Source: Bryopsis sp. KO-2023 (Eukaryota; Chlorophyta; Ulvophyceae; Bryopsidales; Bryopsidaceae). From it: a stretch of 64,000 nt of DNA. Within the stretch, counting starts at the first letter, position 1. Every line of letters starts with the position of its first letter. The stretch is from the NCBI GenBank assembly GCA_030272585.1, contig BSYQ01000002.1, positions 1,984,001 to 2,048,000 of the forward strand, read 5' to 3'. Both the position numbers and the translations under genes were made by a program. Positions 34,401-47,074 of this stretch are shown piece by piece. Under the pieces are notes generated by a model. That model ran no database searches. It saw only the letters and a program-made list of their open reading frames with translations, and was not told where the DNA came from.

Positions 34401-35891
34401 CTCTGAAAAAAAAAAAAAGAAAAAACACACAGGAAAAAAGGTGGTGGAAACAAAAAAGGGATACAGTGCATTCCGCTTAATCTAACACATTCGGGCGGCG
34501 ACTTTTTTGATTTAATACGCGACAGATTTACAATACGGAATCCGACATTTCCTCTTTCCCATGCGCGTCGACAGTCGAATCAAACTCTAAAAAACTCCTT
34601 AATAGTACCCTGGCGCTTCAACTGCTGTCGAAGGAGCGCCATGACGCCGTCTTGGGCATTCTCGTACTCCTCCATCTTGTCATAGCCTCTGCGCTCCAGT
34701 TCGACTACCATCTCAACAAATATGACGTCAAGAAACAGACAAAAATTCGACGATTTTGTATTCCGTTCATTTTGTTCGACTGTCTCGCTTTCCCTTTGCA
34801 CCGCGCGTCCTCTCGTTTGACGATTCTCGTAGGAAATTTGCGAGCACCTTGATTTATTAACCGAAATCCAGATTGATTAAACGACCCACCCCACCCCCTG
34901 AAAATTTCGTTCCTGACGATTTTGCTCTAGAAGATGGCGGGCTACAGTAGCCGACGACGTAATAAGCGGAATGCACTGTACTTTGAAGGAAAGGTGGAAA
35001 GTCGAAACAAAAAAAACTCCACAAGGCCATCTGTTTCTTTCTTTTTTTTTCTTTCCTCACCATTTTTCACATGTGTACATACATTTTTCTAAACCTAGGA
35101 TTTTAAACCTGAGATTTTTTCTTTTCATTTTTCCTCCAGGCGATTCTGGCGGACCCCTGATTCTCGCACACGCACCCGCCGGCAAAGAGGAAAACGGAAA
35201 TCCAGACCTCGACCTGCTGGTGGGGTTGGTGTCTTTCGGAGAGCTGCCTGGGTGCGACTCTGGGGAGCCCTTCGACTTCCGAAAGCCCATCGTGTACACC
35301 CGCATCTCGGAGTTTCGAGATTGGATCGATGAAACGATCGGCGTCCAGATTCCGGATGAACCCACACCTGCTGCCGAGCAGGAAGAAGACGAAACAGAAA
35401 CGGGAACTGTAACAGAAACGGTGAGAATCAGTGTGTTGGTTTTTTTTTTCTTTTTTTTTTTTTCCTTTCTTTTCTTTTGCGGGGGGGGGGGGGGCAGAAT
35501 TGCATGCATGCAGTTTACATGTCGCATGGCTGCATGTCTCATGGATGCATGTTGCATCTCGAAACGTAAGGACGACAGTGAGGCTGCAATAAATGTGCAT
35601 GCATCTGATCTTTACCGGGAATATTCTTTCTACTCAACCTTGTTTTTTCCTCTGTTTTCCCCACAGCCAACCCCGACTTCACCATCAACCCCCGAGACGT
35701 CGAACGCTGCACAGCCACTGTCCGCTGCAACTGTTTCATCCCAAACCTTAGATGGGGATGCCACAGCTCCAGTGTCCTCCAACAAAACTCCATCCCCAGC
35801 TCCAAAGCCAGATTCGATGCGTCGACCTGAACCCAGGCCTCAGCCAAAACCCAAGCCTCAGGTCAGTCCAGCCCTCGGTGAACCTGCATGA
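31436..35891 (+). CDS. Secreted trypsin-like serine protease (S1 family)
   Basis: Seven exons in phase: 31436-31493, 31951-32003, 32383-32610, 33357-33533, 34177-34333, 35140-35420 and 35667-35891 (TGA), about 392 aa. Exon 1 is a signal peptide ([20 protein letters not shown]). The catalytic triad is visible: His in LTAAHC, Asp in GFDIALVKL and Ser in KGDSGGP. The Asp six residues before the Ser (DICKGDS) is the position that gives trypsin-like Lys/Arg preference. The mature N-terminus reads I-Q-G-G after Leu rather than the usual Arg/Lys then IVGG. An acidic, then Pro/Ser/Thr-rich tail of about 120 residues follows the domain. An alternative last exon at 37412-37438 is in phase if the GTCAGT donor at 35862 is used. 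S1 proteases cleave proteins outside the cell or in the endomembrane system; the substrate is unknown. Confidence 0.88.
33560..33880. repeat. CATGCA-rich intron of the protease gene
   Basis: GCATGCATG-type octamers recur densely here, again at 35500-35610, and in TGCATGTG form at 36000-37340. CATGCA is the RY element core in plants, but these copies are intronic or downstream and may be simple-sequence drift. Confidence 0.6.
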
Positions 35892-38368
35892 CTGTCAGCA
35901 GCACACACCAATACACCAGCAAGTATGAAAACAGCAAAAAAGAGAGGCCATCGCCCCCTACCCCCCTACAGAAAAAAGAAACAAATGATGTGGAGGTGTC
36001 TGCATGTCTGTCCGTATGCTTCACGGTCGCTGGTCATTCGGTAGATGGAGCTTATTATTTGCGTATTTATTTATGTTATGGTGGAGCTGTGCTTTTCTTG
36101 CGGATCCTGCATGCGGATTTCTGCATGTGCGTTTCTGGATGCACTTCTCTGGCTGCGTGTTTCTGCATGTCCATCTCTGGATGTAACCCCCCCCCCCCGA
36201 ATACAGTACCCCCCCCAAATAGAGTACCCCCCCCCAATATAGTACCCCCCGCCGCCCCTGGAAGCAAACGCGGAATAGTGTACCCCCCAAAAAGTGACCC
36301 CTCCCCCCGGGCCTACCACCCCAAACCTGGTTTTTATGCAATGTTAAGAATCTTCTTATAGTGATGGATGGAGCATTAGCCCCCTTCCTACCTCCCAAAT
36401 ACCCCCTGGAGGATCCAACCCCCTCTCTAAAAATAGAACACCCCCAAATAGTGTACCCCCTTGAATTTTTTTTCCAAAGTTATAATTATTGTACCCCGGG
36501 GTACTGTACGGGGTACTACCTGATTTCAATTTTGAAAAAAGGGAAAAAGTGCGGAATGGATTTGAACGTTTCACATTTCTGCATGTGCAAATCTGTATGT
36601 CGAAGATCCCCACGTTGTGGAGTACTGCAGCAGCATGTTTTCATCTTTTTTGGGGGTAGTTGTCTGGTCTGTTTCTGCTGGATGCAGCCATGTGCATGTC
36701 TGAATGTGCATGCCTACATGGGTAGATGCACATGCGCATGTGCACGACTGAATGTGCATGCCTACACGGGTAAATGCACATGCACATGCACATACGCATC
36801 TGCATGTGCATGTCTGAATGTACACGCCTACATGGGTAAATGCGCATGTGCATGTGTGTGCGTGTGCTTTCCCAAAACAAAGCAAATAAAATTATATGCA
36901 TATAATAATCAGGGTTGCTGGTTCTGATGTGATGAATCGATGAATGTGTAATTTACATTGGATAAACTTGCCACAACGAAAGTGATTTAACCCAGCCATT
37001 GAGAAAAATCCAGCTCAATACAGTCAGTTCTGGTTCTGATGTGATGCGACAGCATATGTTAATATTTCTGCAGGTAATATTTTGGTGGAGAGCCTGCATG
37101 TGCAAACATATGCCTCCAGTTGCATGTCTGGATGTCGAGTGTTGGTTACGCTTAGCACTCTTTTTTTTTTGGGGGGGGGGGAGAGGCCATCTTTTGTGTT
37201 TTGCAATTTATGTGCCTCAGTGATTATCATTGGTGGTGCATGTGCATCTGGACATTTGCATGTGATGAACATCTGCATGAGAATTTGCATGTGAAGATGC
37301 ACGCAGATGAACATCTGCATGAGAATTTGATTGTGCATCTTTTAGAATTGTTCTTGCCCATCTGTATCTTTTCATCTACGTTTTAATATTTTTTTGCTTT
37401 TTTTTTTGCAGGGTAGCAACCGAAATAGAGGAAAGTGAAAAAAAAAAAAATGCCTGGGAAGTGAACGCAGGGCTGCATGCGTTTTTTTTCTTCTCTTTCT
37501 TCGTTTTTTGGGGGCGCTTTTGTTGGTGGTGTTTTTTTTTTTCCGCATTTCGAATGTGACAGGGAAAGTGAGAAGTGCAAGTTTCAGTTTCTTTGTTTCT
37601 TTTTTCGACACGTTTTCTTTTTCCACCGCTGGAAGAAAAAAAGAATGGAAGTTCAGAAAGGACTGTTTTTTTTTTTTTGTGTGATATTTTGTTGTGGTGG
37701 TTTTTTTTTGCTTTTGTCTGTTCTTTTATCTGAACGTGAAGAAGAGAGAGTTTTTTTTGGAAAACAGCGGAAAAAGCATGGAAGCCCCCCCCGCCCCCCC
37801 CCCAAAAAATAAAAAATCTGGATCCACATGTATGGATATGTATGGAATATTCTAGAATTGAGGTGAAGGGTATTTTTTGTTCACTTTTGTTTTTTTTCTT
37901 TTTTGAAGAAAAAAAAGGGGGTAAAGAAAAGGAGTAGAAATATAGCTTTACACCGGAAGCTGGTTTTTCTTTGACTGTTTATCGACTAAAATCCGTTTGT
38001 TGGGGAAAACTGTGTCAGGTTTTTCTTCTCTATTTTTTTTTCTTTGAGGGGGGGGGGGGGGAATTCGTTCTATGAGGAATGGAGAAATATTGCTTTTCTT
38101 TCCACCCAGTTCATTGTTTGAAGTGGGGGAAAGAACAGGGTAGAAAAGAAACCCTTTTTTGTGTAAAGGGTTGTGTAATGGATTGTGTATGTATGACTGG
38201 CAAAAATTGCAGCAAGGTGGCCGTAAAACATAAGGCTGAGATGATGCGCTGTGGGGAGTGTCGTTGCACAATGCCAGGGGAAGTCAACAAACACACATTA
38301 AAGTTACACATGTTGTCCCATGATCAATGTCCCATGATCAGTGTCCCCCCCCCCCCCAACAAAAAGAA
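35892..38368. other. Protease gene downstream region with C-rich minisatellite
   Basis: A minisatellite of ATAGAGTACCCCCC-like units fills 36184-36500. A CATGCA/TGCATGTG-rich stretch follows. The optional last protease exon lies at 37412-37438. T-rich homopolymer runs cover 37380-38070. No other gene is supported. Confidence 0.5.
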
Positions 38369-38872
38369 TCAACCATTCTCTAAGAAGTCCGACAAAGCAT
38401 GGCCACCCGGTCGGCGTTCCAGCACCATCGGAGCTTGTGCTCGGGGAAAAAAAACAGACAGATGCATCCAGAAACGTTCAATCAACCTGCCACGGGGGAC
38501 CCCTTCCCGAATCTGAACAAAGTCAGCCAAGAAAGACGAAAAATCAGCCATCTCTGGCGAGAAGCCACCAAAAGACTCAACCCCCCAAACTAAGAAATCA
38601 CAACCTGCTCGGTGACAGAGTTCCATGACTCGTTTTTTCCGCCTCAAAGCCACCTCAAAACCAGTGCCTCCACGACGAGAAGCTCGGGGAAGGTTGTTGC
38701 TCACCATGGGATGATCAACCGTAATATCAATGGCGAGAGGACGACCCCGCGGGCCATGGGGGATGGAGACGTCCGCTGGACGGGCCATGGAGGCGTCGAC
38801 AACAACAATAATTACATATTGCCTGAGGGGCCACTCGCCCCTATCGCAACCAATGTTCGCAGCGTTCCACAC
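38369..38872 (-). pseudogene. Retrotransposon C-terminal domain fragment
   Basis: A single minus-strand open segment reads RPADVSIPHGPRGRPLAIDI, then TVDHP, then RAGCDFLVWGVESFGGFSPE. The pattern of a D-V-x-x-P strand, R-P-L-A-x-D-I/V-T-V, then CxxAG..F.......E.FGGxS, is what I know from the C-terminal tail of many LINE-type reverse transcriptases. The polymerase domain is absent, so it is a truncated remnant. Confidence 0.55.
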
Positions 38873-39213
38873 GCGCAGGTGTCGCGAGTTGCGTTCGTCT
38901 TCCCTTCTGCATCGTGATGTCGAAACGACGGCAACAGGGAGCTCCCAGCTCTTTCTTGCGGCTGGTCACGACAGTCGCGGGACTTGTTGAATATGACTAA
39001 GGCCATCTGTGGCTGCGCTTACCTGACCTTGTTCCTTCGAACTACTGTACGGAGACAGCGGGACTTCAAATCATGCTATTCTTCAGACCATGTCCAATAA
39101 GGTTTCCATCCTCGGTTCATCCGACATTGCTGTCGATCGAAAATTTTGACTGTGTGCGGCTTTGCCCTCAGTGATGAGCGTTATGGACGCGTGCACATCG
39201 GAGCGACGATATT

Positions 39214-42175
39214 ATGTTCTCAACCAGTTTCGTCCCGAGTGGTGTCGTTGAGGAGCTTGCTAGTGTCCTCCGACTTCCTCAGAACGCCATGACCAATAAC
39301 GGGCGACTTTATATGCAAGACTTTTTATTTTTGTCTGACGAGGTAATTTTGATTCCTTACTCTGCAAACAACTCGATTGGGTTGGGAACTGAGGGCTTTA
39401 TGAAGTATAGGATGGCAAATCTCGATTTGGGATGAATGTGAATGCGAAGAAGCATGGCTGGGGAATAGAGTTTGCAAACAATGCGAATGATCCTTTTTCC
39501 TTCGAATTGTCAAAGGTGAATTGAGCTCAGCAACTTCTTACAGATTGATGAGTGTCGCAAAATAGAAGGCTGTCAGATTTGGCTGCTTTATCTATTTGTT
39601 TGTCTTCAAAGACAAAGAGAATCCCAAAACAAACAACCGAATACCGAATTACGGCCACTCTCCCATAACAACTACCTCAAGATGACTGCTCTAGAGAAAG
39701 ATGTCCGAAAAGATTAACGATATTAGAATCCCCAATGAACCCGTAAAATTCTTTGCACACCATCTTCTCAGTTGATCTATAGATTCCGAAATCGGCCAGG
39801 AGGCTTGAAATGCGTGGTGGCGACTGATGGGGCGACCGGAAGCGATATTGCTCAGAGTTTCAGTCAGACTTCAGGTGCTGCTTACAAAACTGGTTTTTTT
39901 TGCCATTTTAATTTTGTGTAATTTCGTGAGCTCCTGGACTCCCAAGACTGTACTGCAAAGTATATAATATATATGTGGGGCTGTGTGCCGATTGGCTCTA
40001 CGCCTTTTTTGTGGACATATGTACGCGCATCGGTCACTTTTGACAGAGCAAGGGCAGTAGCGGTTTTCTTTCACAAAGATCAAAAATCAAAACCTTTGGC
40101 CTCAATGGATGCTTTCTTTTCCTAGCCGTTTTGTAGTTCGAACGAGAGTGTTTCCACTCCTGGTTTCTTTCTACTTGGATTTACTGGGCCAGTTGGCCCC
40201 TAAGGCTCTTTATCCAATTCTTGGGCGACAGCGGTGGCTTTATTTCTATCCAGTGTTTTTTTCGCAGAGGGTTTTTTCGATGACAAATGTGGCTTTCTCG
40301 GTCTAAATGGGGACAGTGGGCCCCGAGGTTGTTTCCTACTTTCGCAACAATCATGACGGGTTATTTGAACAAGGAATTTCATTCAGATTTTCGTTTCCAA
40401 GGTGCTGGGCACTTCCACAAGGGATTTTACTAGGTTTACTTTATTTTCAGATGCAACTGTGGAGGGTTTTCTAGAGCTGACTTTATTGGGCTGGATTTTT
40501 ACCAAGGGCTGGGCTAAATCACCTCGTTGTGGACGGCCTTCGTTGGGCAAGTTTGCCTAATGTAAATTAAACATTCATTCATTCATTCATATATATATAT
40601 AGATATACAAAACATTGGAAGAGACAATTCTCCAGTTGAGGATTTTCTTCTGGATAATTGTAAAGTTATAATTATGATTATAATTACACTCGCATAATTC
40701 CCTCACGTCGAAAGTTATCCCCGGAAGAATTATTTTTACATGCGATGGTTTCAAAGTCACATGACTGGACTATCCGCGAATCCGCTATCCTTATATTTTC
40801 TTCGCGGAGATGCGGCTGTTTGTGGGGTAAAACTTTTTTTTGCAATCTTTTGCAGATCGTATCAAGTCTTTTGTAGCGAAGGATTGGCCACTCAACCGCA
40901 TCAATGGCAGCAGGGGCGCAACAGGGTTCGATGCAAATATTAAAAAATGGAAGATCTCGTGGATCGATCGCTTGGCAATGGGCATTCTTTCGGGCGACGA
41001 TAGTAAGTCGCTGTCCCAATTTTGGCTATTATTGATTGATCGACAAATATTGTTTATACCCCACAGTTACATTCCTTGATCCCACATTCTTGTCAATTCG
41101 AACCAGAAAAATCAACAGTGAATGTTGTGCAGGAAATGACAAAATGAATTGGATGACAGCACTAACCTCGTCTCCGACAAGAGGCTTAAAACTGTGCGGG
41201 CTTGCCACGGGTGAAACTATCAGGGGCAAAAGCGTAGTGCAGAAACTTGCCATGATGGGTATGCTTTTTTTGCGTGAATTGAAATCAGTGAACTTTGTAA
41301 AAAAAAGTATAAAGTGCTCCCGGAGTAATATGAGGTAAGGTGATGTGTGCGATGTCTGTTCAAGGGGAATACAAGTACAAAATGAAGGACAATGGGAAAG
41401 TATCTGGCTGGATTGGGACGACTCTTGAAAATCATGGACCGGACACACTTGGGTTGGTGTTGTCCACGCAGTCCCAGGCAGACAGATGTCGGAGGAGAAT
41501 TGGGATCAGTTCGACCAGAGTGAGGTGAACCAAAGCATACATTATCTTCCAACAATATTGTTGCAAGACAATAACTTGCCCAATAATTATTCAGTTCGGG
41601 TACAGTCACGGTTTATTATTGCTAGACACACAAACAACTATCACTCATTTGTAGTGAATGGGTCGCTACTTTTCTCAGACGCGGCTATTCTCCTCCACAA
41701 TGTAATTCGATGTTTGTTCTTATATGTTTATTTTTTGCGCGTCTTCAGATTCTCTCAACTTCTTAAATAGCAAAATGTACGTTCCTATCTTACGCAGTAG
41801 GTGCTGATTCAAAATAGATGCCAGGCGGTATCTTTGCATGTAATCTTGGTTGTTAGTTTCCTTGTACTGAACCGAGCTTTCAGCCTCGGTGTAATATGTT
41901 AGATAAGAAATTATTTAGTTATCGAGTAACAAAATCTAGCGTGGGCCATGCACCTGTCCCCTTTCATTTCCGGACACTGTCGATCTTAAGGGAAATTCTG
42001 TAATTTTAGGGTTGGCAGGCAGGGTTTCCGTAGGCAAATCGTTCACAAATGGAGACATACTGTCGAGCTTTCATCATCAGTTCCAACAAATTTCAATGAC
42101 TGGGAATTTCATCCTGGGTTGGTTTTCACTGGCATCGTACCGCACCTCAAACTGGATCTTACTTCAAAATTCTGA
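39214..42175 (+). CDS. Unrecognised seven-exon gene, about 333 aa
   Basis: Exons 39214-39342, 39411-39515, 39772-39874, 40856-41002, 41067-41258, 41365-41524 and 42010-42175 (TGA) join in phase at GT-AG junctions, and the total is an exact multiple of three. The product is rich in short amphipathic, basic, strand-like stretches (SRFGMNVNAKKHGWGIEFAN; GEYKYKMKDNGKVSGWIGTT) and ends WEFHPGLVFTGIVPHLKLDL plus TSKF. That alternation and the aromatic/Phe end resemble an outer-membrane beta-barrel, but this is inference from texture only and I recognise no family. The ATG may be internal if an upstream exon exists. It lies 2.3 kb upstream of TOM40 on the same strand. The second intron end and the last-exon phase choice are the least certain points. 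Confidence 0.55.
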
Positions 42176-42761
42176 GGATGGTTTCTTGGTTTCCTGTTCC
42201 TCTGAATATACAAGGGAATATGACACTGTTGTAACCAGCCAGGGGGTTGGGGAGCGGGTGTGACCGACGATCCATACTTGTAACCATATTTCTTGTGCCT
42301 TCTGTGTTTTTTTTGTCATTCGAGTGTCACCGCAAACAGTGGGAGTAAAGGAAAGGACCACACTCTAACCACTTTCCAGCAAAAACCAACGTTTTCACCG
42401 AATTGTTTGATGGATTGATACTCGTGCGAGTCCATTTCTTGATCAACATACACCAATTGGTGTGTGCTGCAAACTCGAAATGGAACATCCACAACAGAAT
42501 TTGGACTTTCCCGTGGGCTTCAATTGCAGCTCCAACAAATCCTGCCATTTCCACTCCAATTCAAATGTTTTTTGGAATTTTCAGCTTGATTCCAGACCAA
42601 AGTAAAGAAAACGACTGGCTGCCACCATTGCAAAGCGATTCCTGATTTGATCAAAACTGGCACGTGCCGAAGCTTATCCGTTTTTCTTTTCTCATTTTAC
42701 GAATATATCAATTGCACACACAAGTAGTCTCATAAAATTTAAAGGATATATTCTTTGGGTA

Positions 42762-43565
42762 CTGTAATACGCAAATCTTTCAGATTGCTTTAGGATCGCT
42801 AGTCTTTATTTTCGCCTGCCTTATTTTCGCGCTTTGGTCCACGCGCGAAAACAAGGTAGCGCGAAAATAAAGCAGGCGCGAAAAAAAAGCAATGTGAAAG
42901 ATTTGCGTGGCGTCAAAAAGAACACTCTCAAAGTCAGAGTGTGGAATGTGTTTCCACACATTCTGTGGCTGTGTTTTGAATTCGCCAATCACGCGCGTCG
43001 AGTCCACACGCGCGTGATTGGTATAATCTGTATCTGTAGCTAGGCGGTATCAGTTACAGCCGAAGCTTTCTCCTGAAACTCTATAACCGTTTGACTACCG
43101 CCTGCCAAAACTACCCAACGCTTCTCACTTCCAGAACTCCCTTAACACGAACGAAACTCCCACTAACTTCTGCGCTGGTTGATAGCAGTAACAGTTACAG
43201 CCGAAGCTTTCTCCTGAAACTCTATCACACTCAGTCGCCACCACCAGACACTCTTTTTTTCTTTCGAACTTTTAGCGAGTGTTGTTTCTTCCTGGTGCGT
43301 TCTTAGCCTTTTTCCCTCGTCCTCTTTCGTGCCTAGCAACTGTGGGTGGCGCTCAACGCACACCTCAGCGAACCTTTCTGTGGTTGACTCCAGAACACCA
43401 CAGCTCGAACTTCTCTAGCTCCGAAACCACATACTTGCGTATCTGAAGAGCCCTTTCTTTTCCGCCTGCTTTATTTTCGCGCCTGCTTTATTTTCGCCTG
43501 CCTTATTTTCGTGCTTTGGTCCGCGCGCGAAAATAAGGTAGCGCGAAAAGATTTGCGTATTACAG
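42762..43565. mobile_element. Tc1/mariner-type MITE with TA target duplication
   Basis: Perfect 19-bp inverted ends CTGTAATACGCAAATCTTT sit between TA dinucleotides (42760-42761 and 43566-43567). Inner ends carry inverted CGCGAAAATAA(A)G motifs resembling pogo-like ends. A 34-bp segment starting CAGTTACAGCCGAAGCTTTC is directly repeated at about 43049 and 43191. There is no transposase. Confidence 0.88.
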
Positions 43566-43567
43566 TA

Positions 43568-44482
43568 TTTTTCATCTTCATTTTTGTTAAATATGCAGGG
43601 ATTGCAAAAGAGACAGGGATGGTTGGGGAAAAAACGAAAATTTCTGAGAATAGCCAAGTCAGTCGCTTGCATGTCTCACTGATACAATCTCTCAGGTCGT
43701 CGTGAAGGTCATTATAAGACCTCCCCAAGGCAGGCGCGCTAGACCTTGCTTATGATGTGGTGTTTTTCACTGGAGTGCTTTTTTCATTGAGGTTATTCTG
43801 TGCTGAAATTCAGCGAGGAGCACCCCCAGAGATAGGTGAGGGGACATTGTTTCGCTGAATTCGGGATTCAGCGTCGATGAGAAACACCATCATTCTCATT
43901 TTCCGTTTCAGCACCGAACTGATTGGGCAGTCCTCTCTTAAAATTACGTAAGCATTCAAATGGAAGCTGTAAGCCCGAAACACTTCGACGTCACTCCTCG
44001 CCCGCCACACCTCCTGCGCGCGCGTCGTTGCCCTTCCCTTTTCCTCCCGTGTCAGCAACGCTCGCAGACGACAATAAGGATAGGGACGTAGCATCGAAGA
44101 GTAAGGCCACTCTGATTGTACCTGACTTGAACAAGCATGAACAACGATATGAAACTCCCAGCGAATGAGAAGTTGATCCAACGGTGGAACGAATTGCAAG
44201 GGTCACACTCCTTCCACTGACATCTACTGGGTGTCAGGGTTCGTTGGATCTCTTCTCAGGCACAAGGTGCCAAAGACTTCTTGGACGAAAAACTGCTTGA
44301 CAGGCATTCAAGCTACAGACTTTTGTTGGCCTTGCTACACTGCACAGAAGTACATTGCAATTGTGCAATTATTTCCACGATACAATTTTTTTTTTGGCTG
44401 ATTGGGGATTTAGTTTTGTGGCATCAAGACATCATATATTGAGTCTGATGTGGTCTCTAGTACCTTGTACTTTCTGGTGCAG
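43568..44482. other. Probable TOM40 upstream region
   Basis: A short open segment at 43923-44168 could hold an upstream exon of TOM40, but its phase and composition are not convincing. No promoter motif is assigned. Confidence 0.35.
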
Positions 44483-44485
44483 AAA

Positions 44486-47074
44486 ATGGTCAGTCTGCCA
44501 TTCCCTTCATTGCTGAAGTTACCCGTGCCTGTGAAGTATGAGGAACTTCAGAAAGAAGTCTTCAGTAAGTCCACATTTCATGTGAAACATTTATGGGGGG
44601 TGTAACAAGCCACCTGTGTCAATTCTTATTTTCCAACTGTGAATGTCCTGTTCTGTCACTTTGTTAGCAAGATTGTCATGCACTGTGTGCTTCTCAACAA
44701 TTGTCATTTCACAGCTATCAGTGAGACTCATGCACAATATAGTGCTTCTTGCACATTTTGTTTTGGTACCACCTGTACTCCTTTCCAAGATAAGTGGACA
44801 ATGTGATTAGATTGTTAGTGATTGAAATTTTTGTCACCCACAGTATCGCTTAGGCCTGAGACTTTTGAGGGGATGCGGTTTGAGTTTGTCAAACCATTGA
44901 ACTCTCAGTTTATGCTGACACACAGGTACATTGCTTTCTATCACCACACACCATGGTTTCCTCTTTTATACAGTGAGGCTGTGTGAATAAATGAATGTGA
45001 CAGCTGTTGCGAAGTGTTGAGTGAGAACTGGTTGAGTTATTCTCTCCATGTATTTGTCATAGCATTTTCATGGGCAATATTGAAATACCGACACAAGGAG
45101 GTCCTGTTTACAAGTGCCCCGTTTCGGCATATGAATTTGGAGCTAATATTGTTGCAAACAAGGTGACTCTCACAGGAACTTTGTTGTTTTAGTCTTCATG
45201 ATTGGATGCGATGTGCCTTGAGAATTCATAGGAATCAATGGGACGATGGGCAGTCGTACTTCTCCAGTTACTTTCATTGTCTGAAAACCCTTTGCAAATA
45301 TTTTTTGTCCCGCATACAATGGTGAAACTCCTGCTATCACTCCGATCATGTCACGTTGGTCCTGATCCTTTGTCGTTGCTTGTCCCAGATGTTAATGGTT
45401 GGACGGATGACTTCTGAAGGGCGAATGAGTGGCAGGATCAAGTGTGTAATCGACATTTGCTGATTTTGACGTGATGCTTGTGCGGTGTTCTATATGGTGG
45501 AGGATTCTCTTGGGGAAAGTGGAAAAGCCCCTGCCATTTCAGTTCAGGAGTATCACATTGCAACCTTCTTTTCTTTCTCTGTCAAATGACCTGCAGTGAC
45601 TGCAAGATTTATTCTTTAACTAATGTCATAACTTTGCATGCAGGTTTGATGTCAATGATTGGATGAGCCTGAAATGGCAAGCACAGTTAGTCAATGAACC
45701 GGATGTTTCTCAACAGATGTGTGATATCGATATTAAGGTTAGTGGGTGTCTATTCCCTGTCACTAGCAGCTGACCTTGGTGCCATGATAATCTCCTTCAC
45801 ATCCAATGCCATGGACTGGCCAAATGTCGATTTTCACTATGTGCATTGATGGATAAATTCTGCAGGGCTCGTACTTCCATGGCCAATTGAAAGTGGGGAG
45901 CAACGGGTTCTTCGGTGAGTGCACTTGCATTTGGCCACCTTCGCATGCCATCGACATCTATAACAGTGGTCAATATCAAAGAGAAAATTAACAGATCAGT
46001 GTGGAGGCAGAAATCACTTATCCCTCAGAGCTTCTACTTTTTTGTTAGGTGCAAACTATCTGCAGAGTGTAACAGAGAAGTTATCCTTGGGAGGTGAAGT
46101 CTTCTACATGGATGAACAGAGGAGATCTGGATTAGGCTTTGCAGCTCGCCACGTTGATGAAAACCACATCGGGGCTGCTCAAATGGCTAACACTGGAATG
46201 CTGTCGCTGTCTTACCTCCAGAAAATTGGGGACAAGGTATTCACGGTTTATGTTTGTATGGGAATTATTTGATACAATTTGACAACTGTGTAGAAGCCCC
46301 AAAAAATTAGATTTTGTTGCCCAACCACTTGAGTCACATGAACCCCCTCCCTGTCCCGACGAAGTTTTTTTGTTTCATGGGCTTCAATTCAATAACGCTG
46401 TGTATCATTAGTGCTATCAATTGTTGCACTTCCTCTGGCTAATTTCTTTTTGTAGGCTGGGGATGTGTTTGAAATGCGACTGTAGTGCAGTGTTGACATT
46501 GCAATCTTTTTGCTTTGGGGGCGTGCTGAGCATGCAATAAAAACAGTTGGCTGAAATTTCGCACTTGTTAGTGGATTTTAGAAATGATCAGGAGGGGGGC
46601 ATTGGTCGACATAATGCAACAAGATGCAGCTTCGTCTTTCCAAAAGAAAATATTTATGCATGAGGTTGTAGGAGTTTGGCCAAGCAGACGGAGACTAGGG
46701 AATGAAAGCTAGCGAGATGTTATAATTTGTATACAATGAAGCACGTTTGGTTCATATGTGGCATTGTGTGGCACTTTCGTTGATTTCTGTACTCGAGGTT
46801 GTACAAACTGAGGCGATTACTGCATTTTCTCACATAGGCATCACTGGCAGCAGATTTTCTCTACAACTCAAACATGAAAGAAGCCACCACAAGTATTGGA
46901 TATGACTACGTATTTCAGCGGGCACATGTTCGAGGAAAGGTAGACTCCAATGGTGTCTTGTCTGCTTTTTTGGAGGAGCGCTTGAATGCTGCGGTCACCT
47001 TCCTGCTGTCTGGAGAGGTTGACCACAAGAAAAAGGACTACAAGTTTGGTTTTGGGCTTCAGTTGGGCGAGTGA
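44486..47074 (+). CDS. TOM40: TOM40, mitochondrial outer-membrane import channel
   Basis: Eight exons in phase: 44483-44564 (ATG at 44486), 44844-44925, 45063-45162, 45389-45441, 45644-45737, 45866-45914, 46049-46236 and 46838-47074 (TGA), 293 aa. TOM40 is the beta-barrel pore through which precursors cross the mitochondrial outer membrane. Diagnostic blocks match the plant protein: [80 protein letters not shown] and the C-terminal [19 protein letters not shown], which contains the last strand with the beta-signal. Plant TOM40 is slightly longer at the N-terminus, so an upstream exon is possible because the first exon also follows an AG acceptor. The reading frame is intact. Confidence 0.95.

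Noticed and set aside
35057-35557. Long minus-strand ORFs opposite the protease
   Set aside because: They are antisense shadows of the DSGGP exon and have no motif.
39214-42645. Endogenous viral capsid-like gene
   Set aside because: Strand-rich texture first suggested it, but the exons join at consistent GT-AG phases like a host gene and no capsid motif was found.
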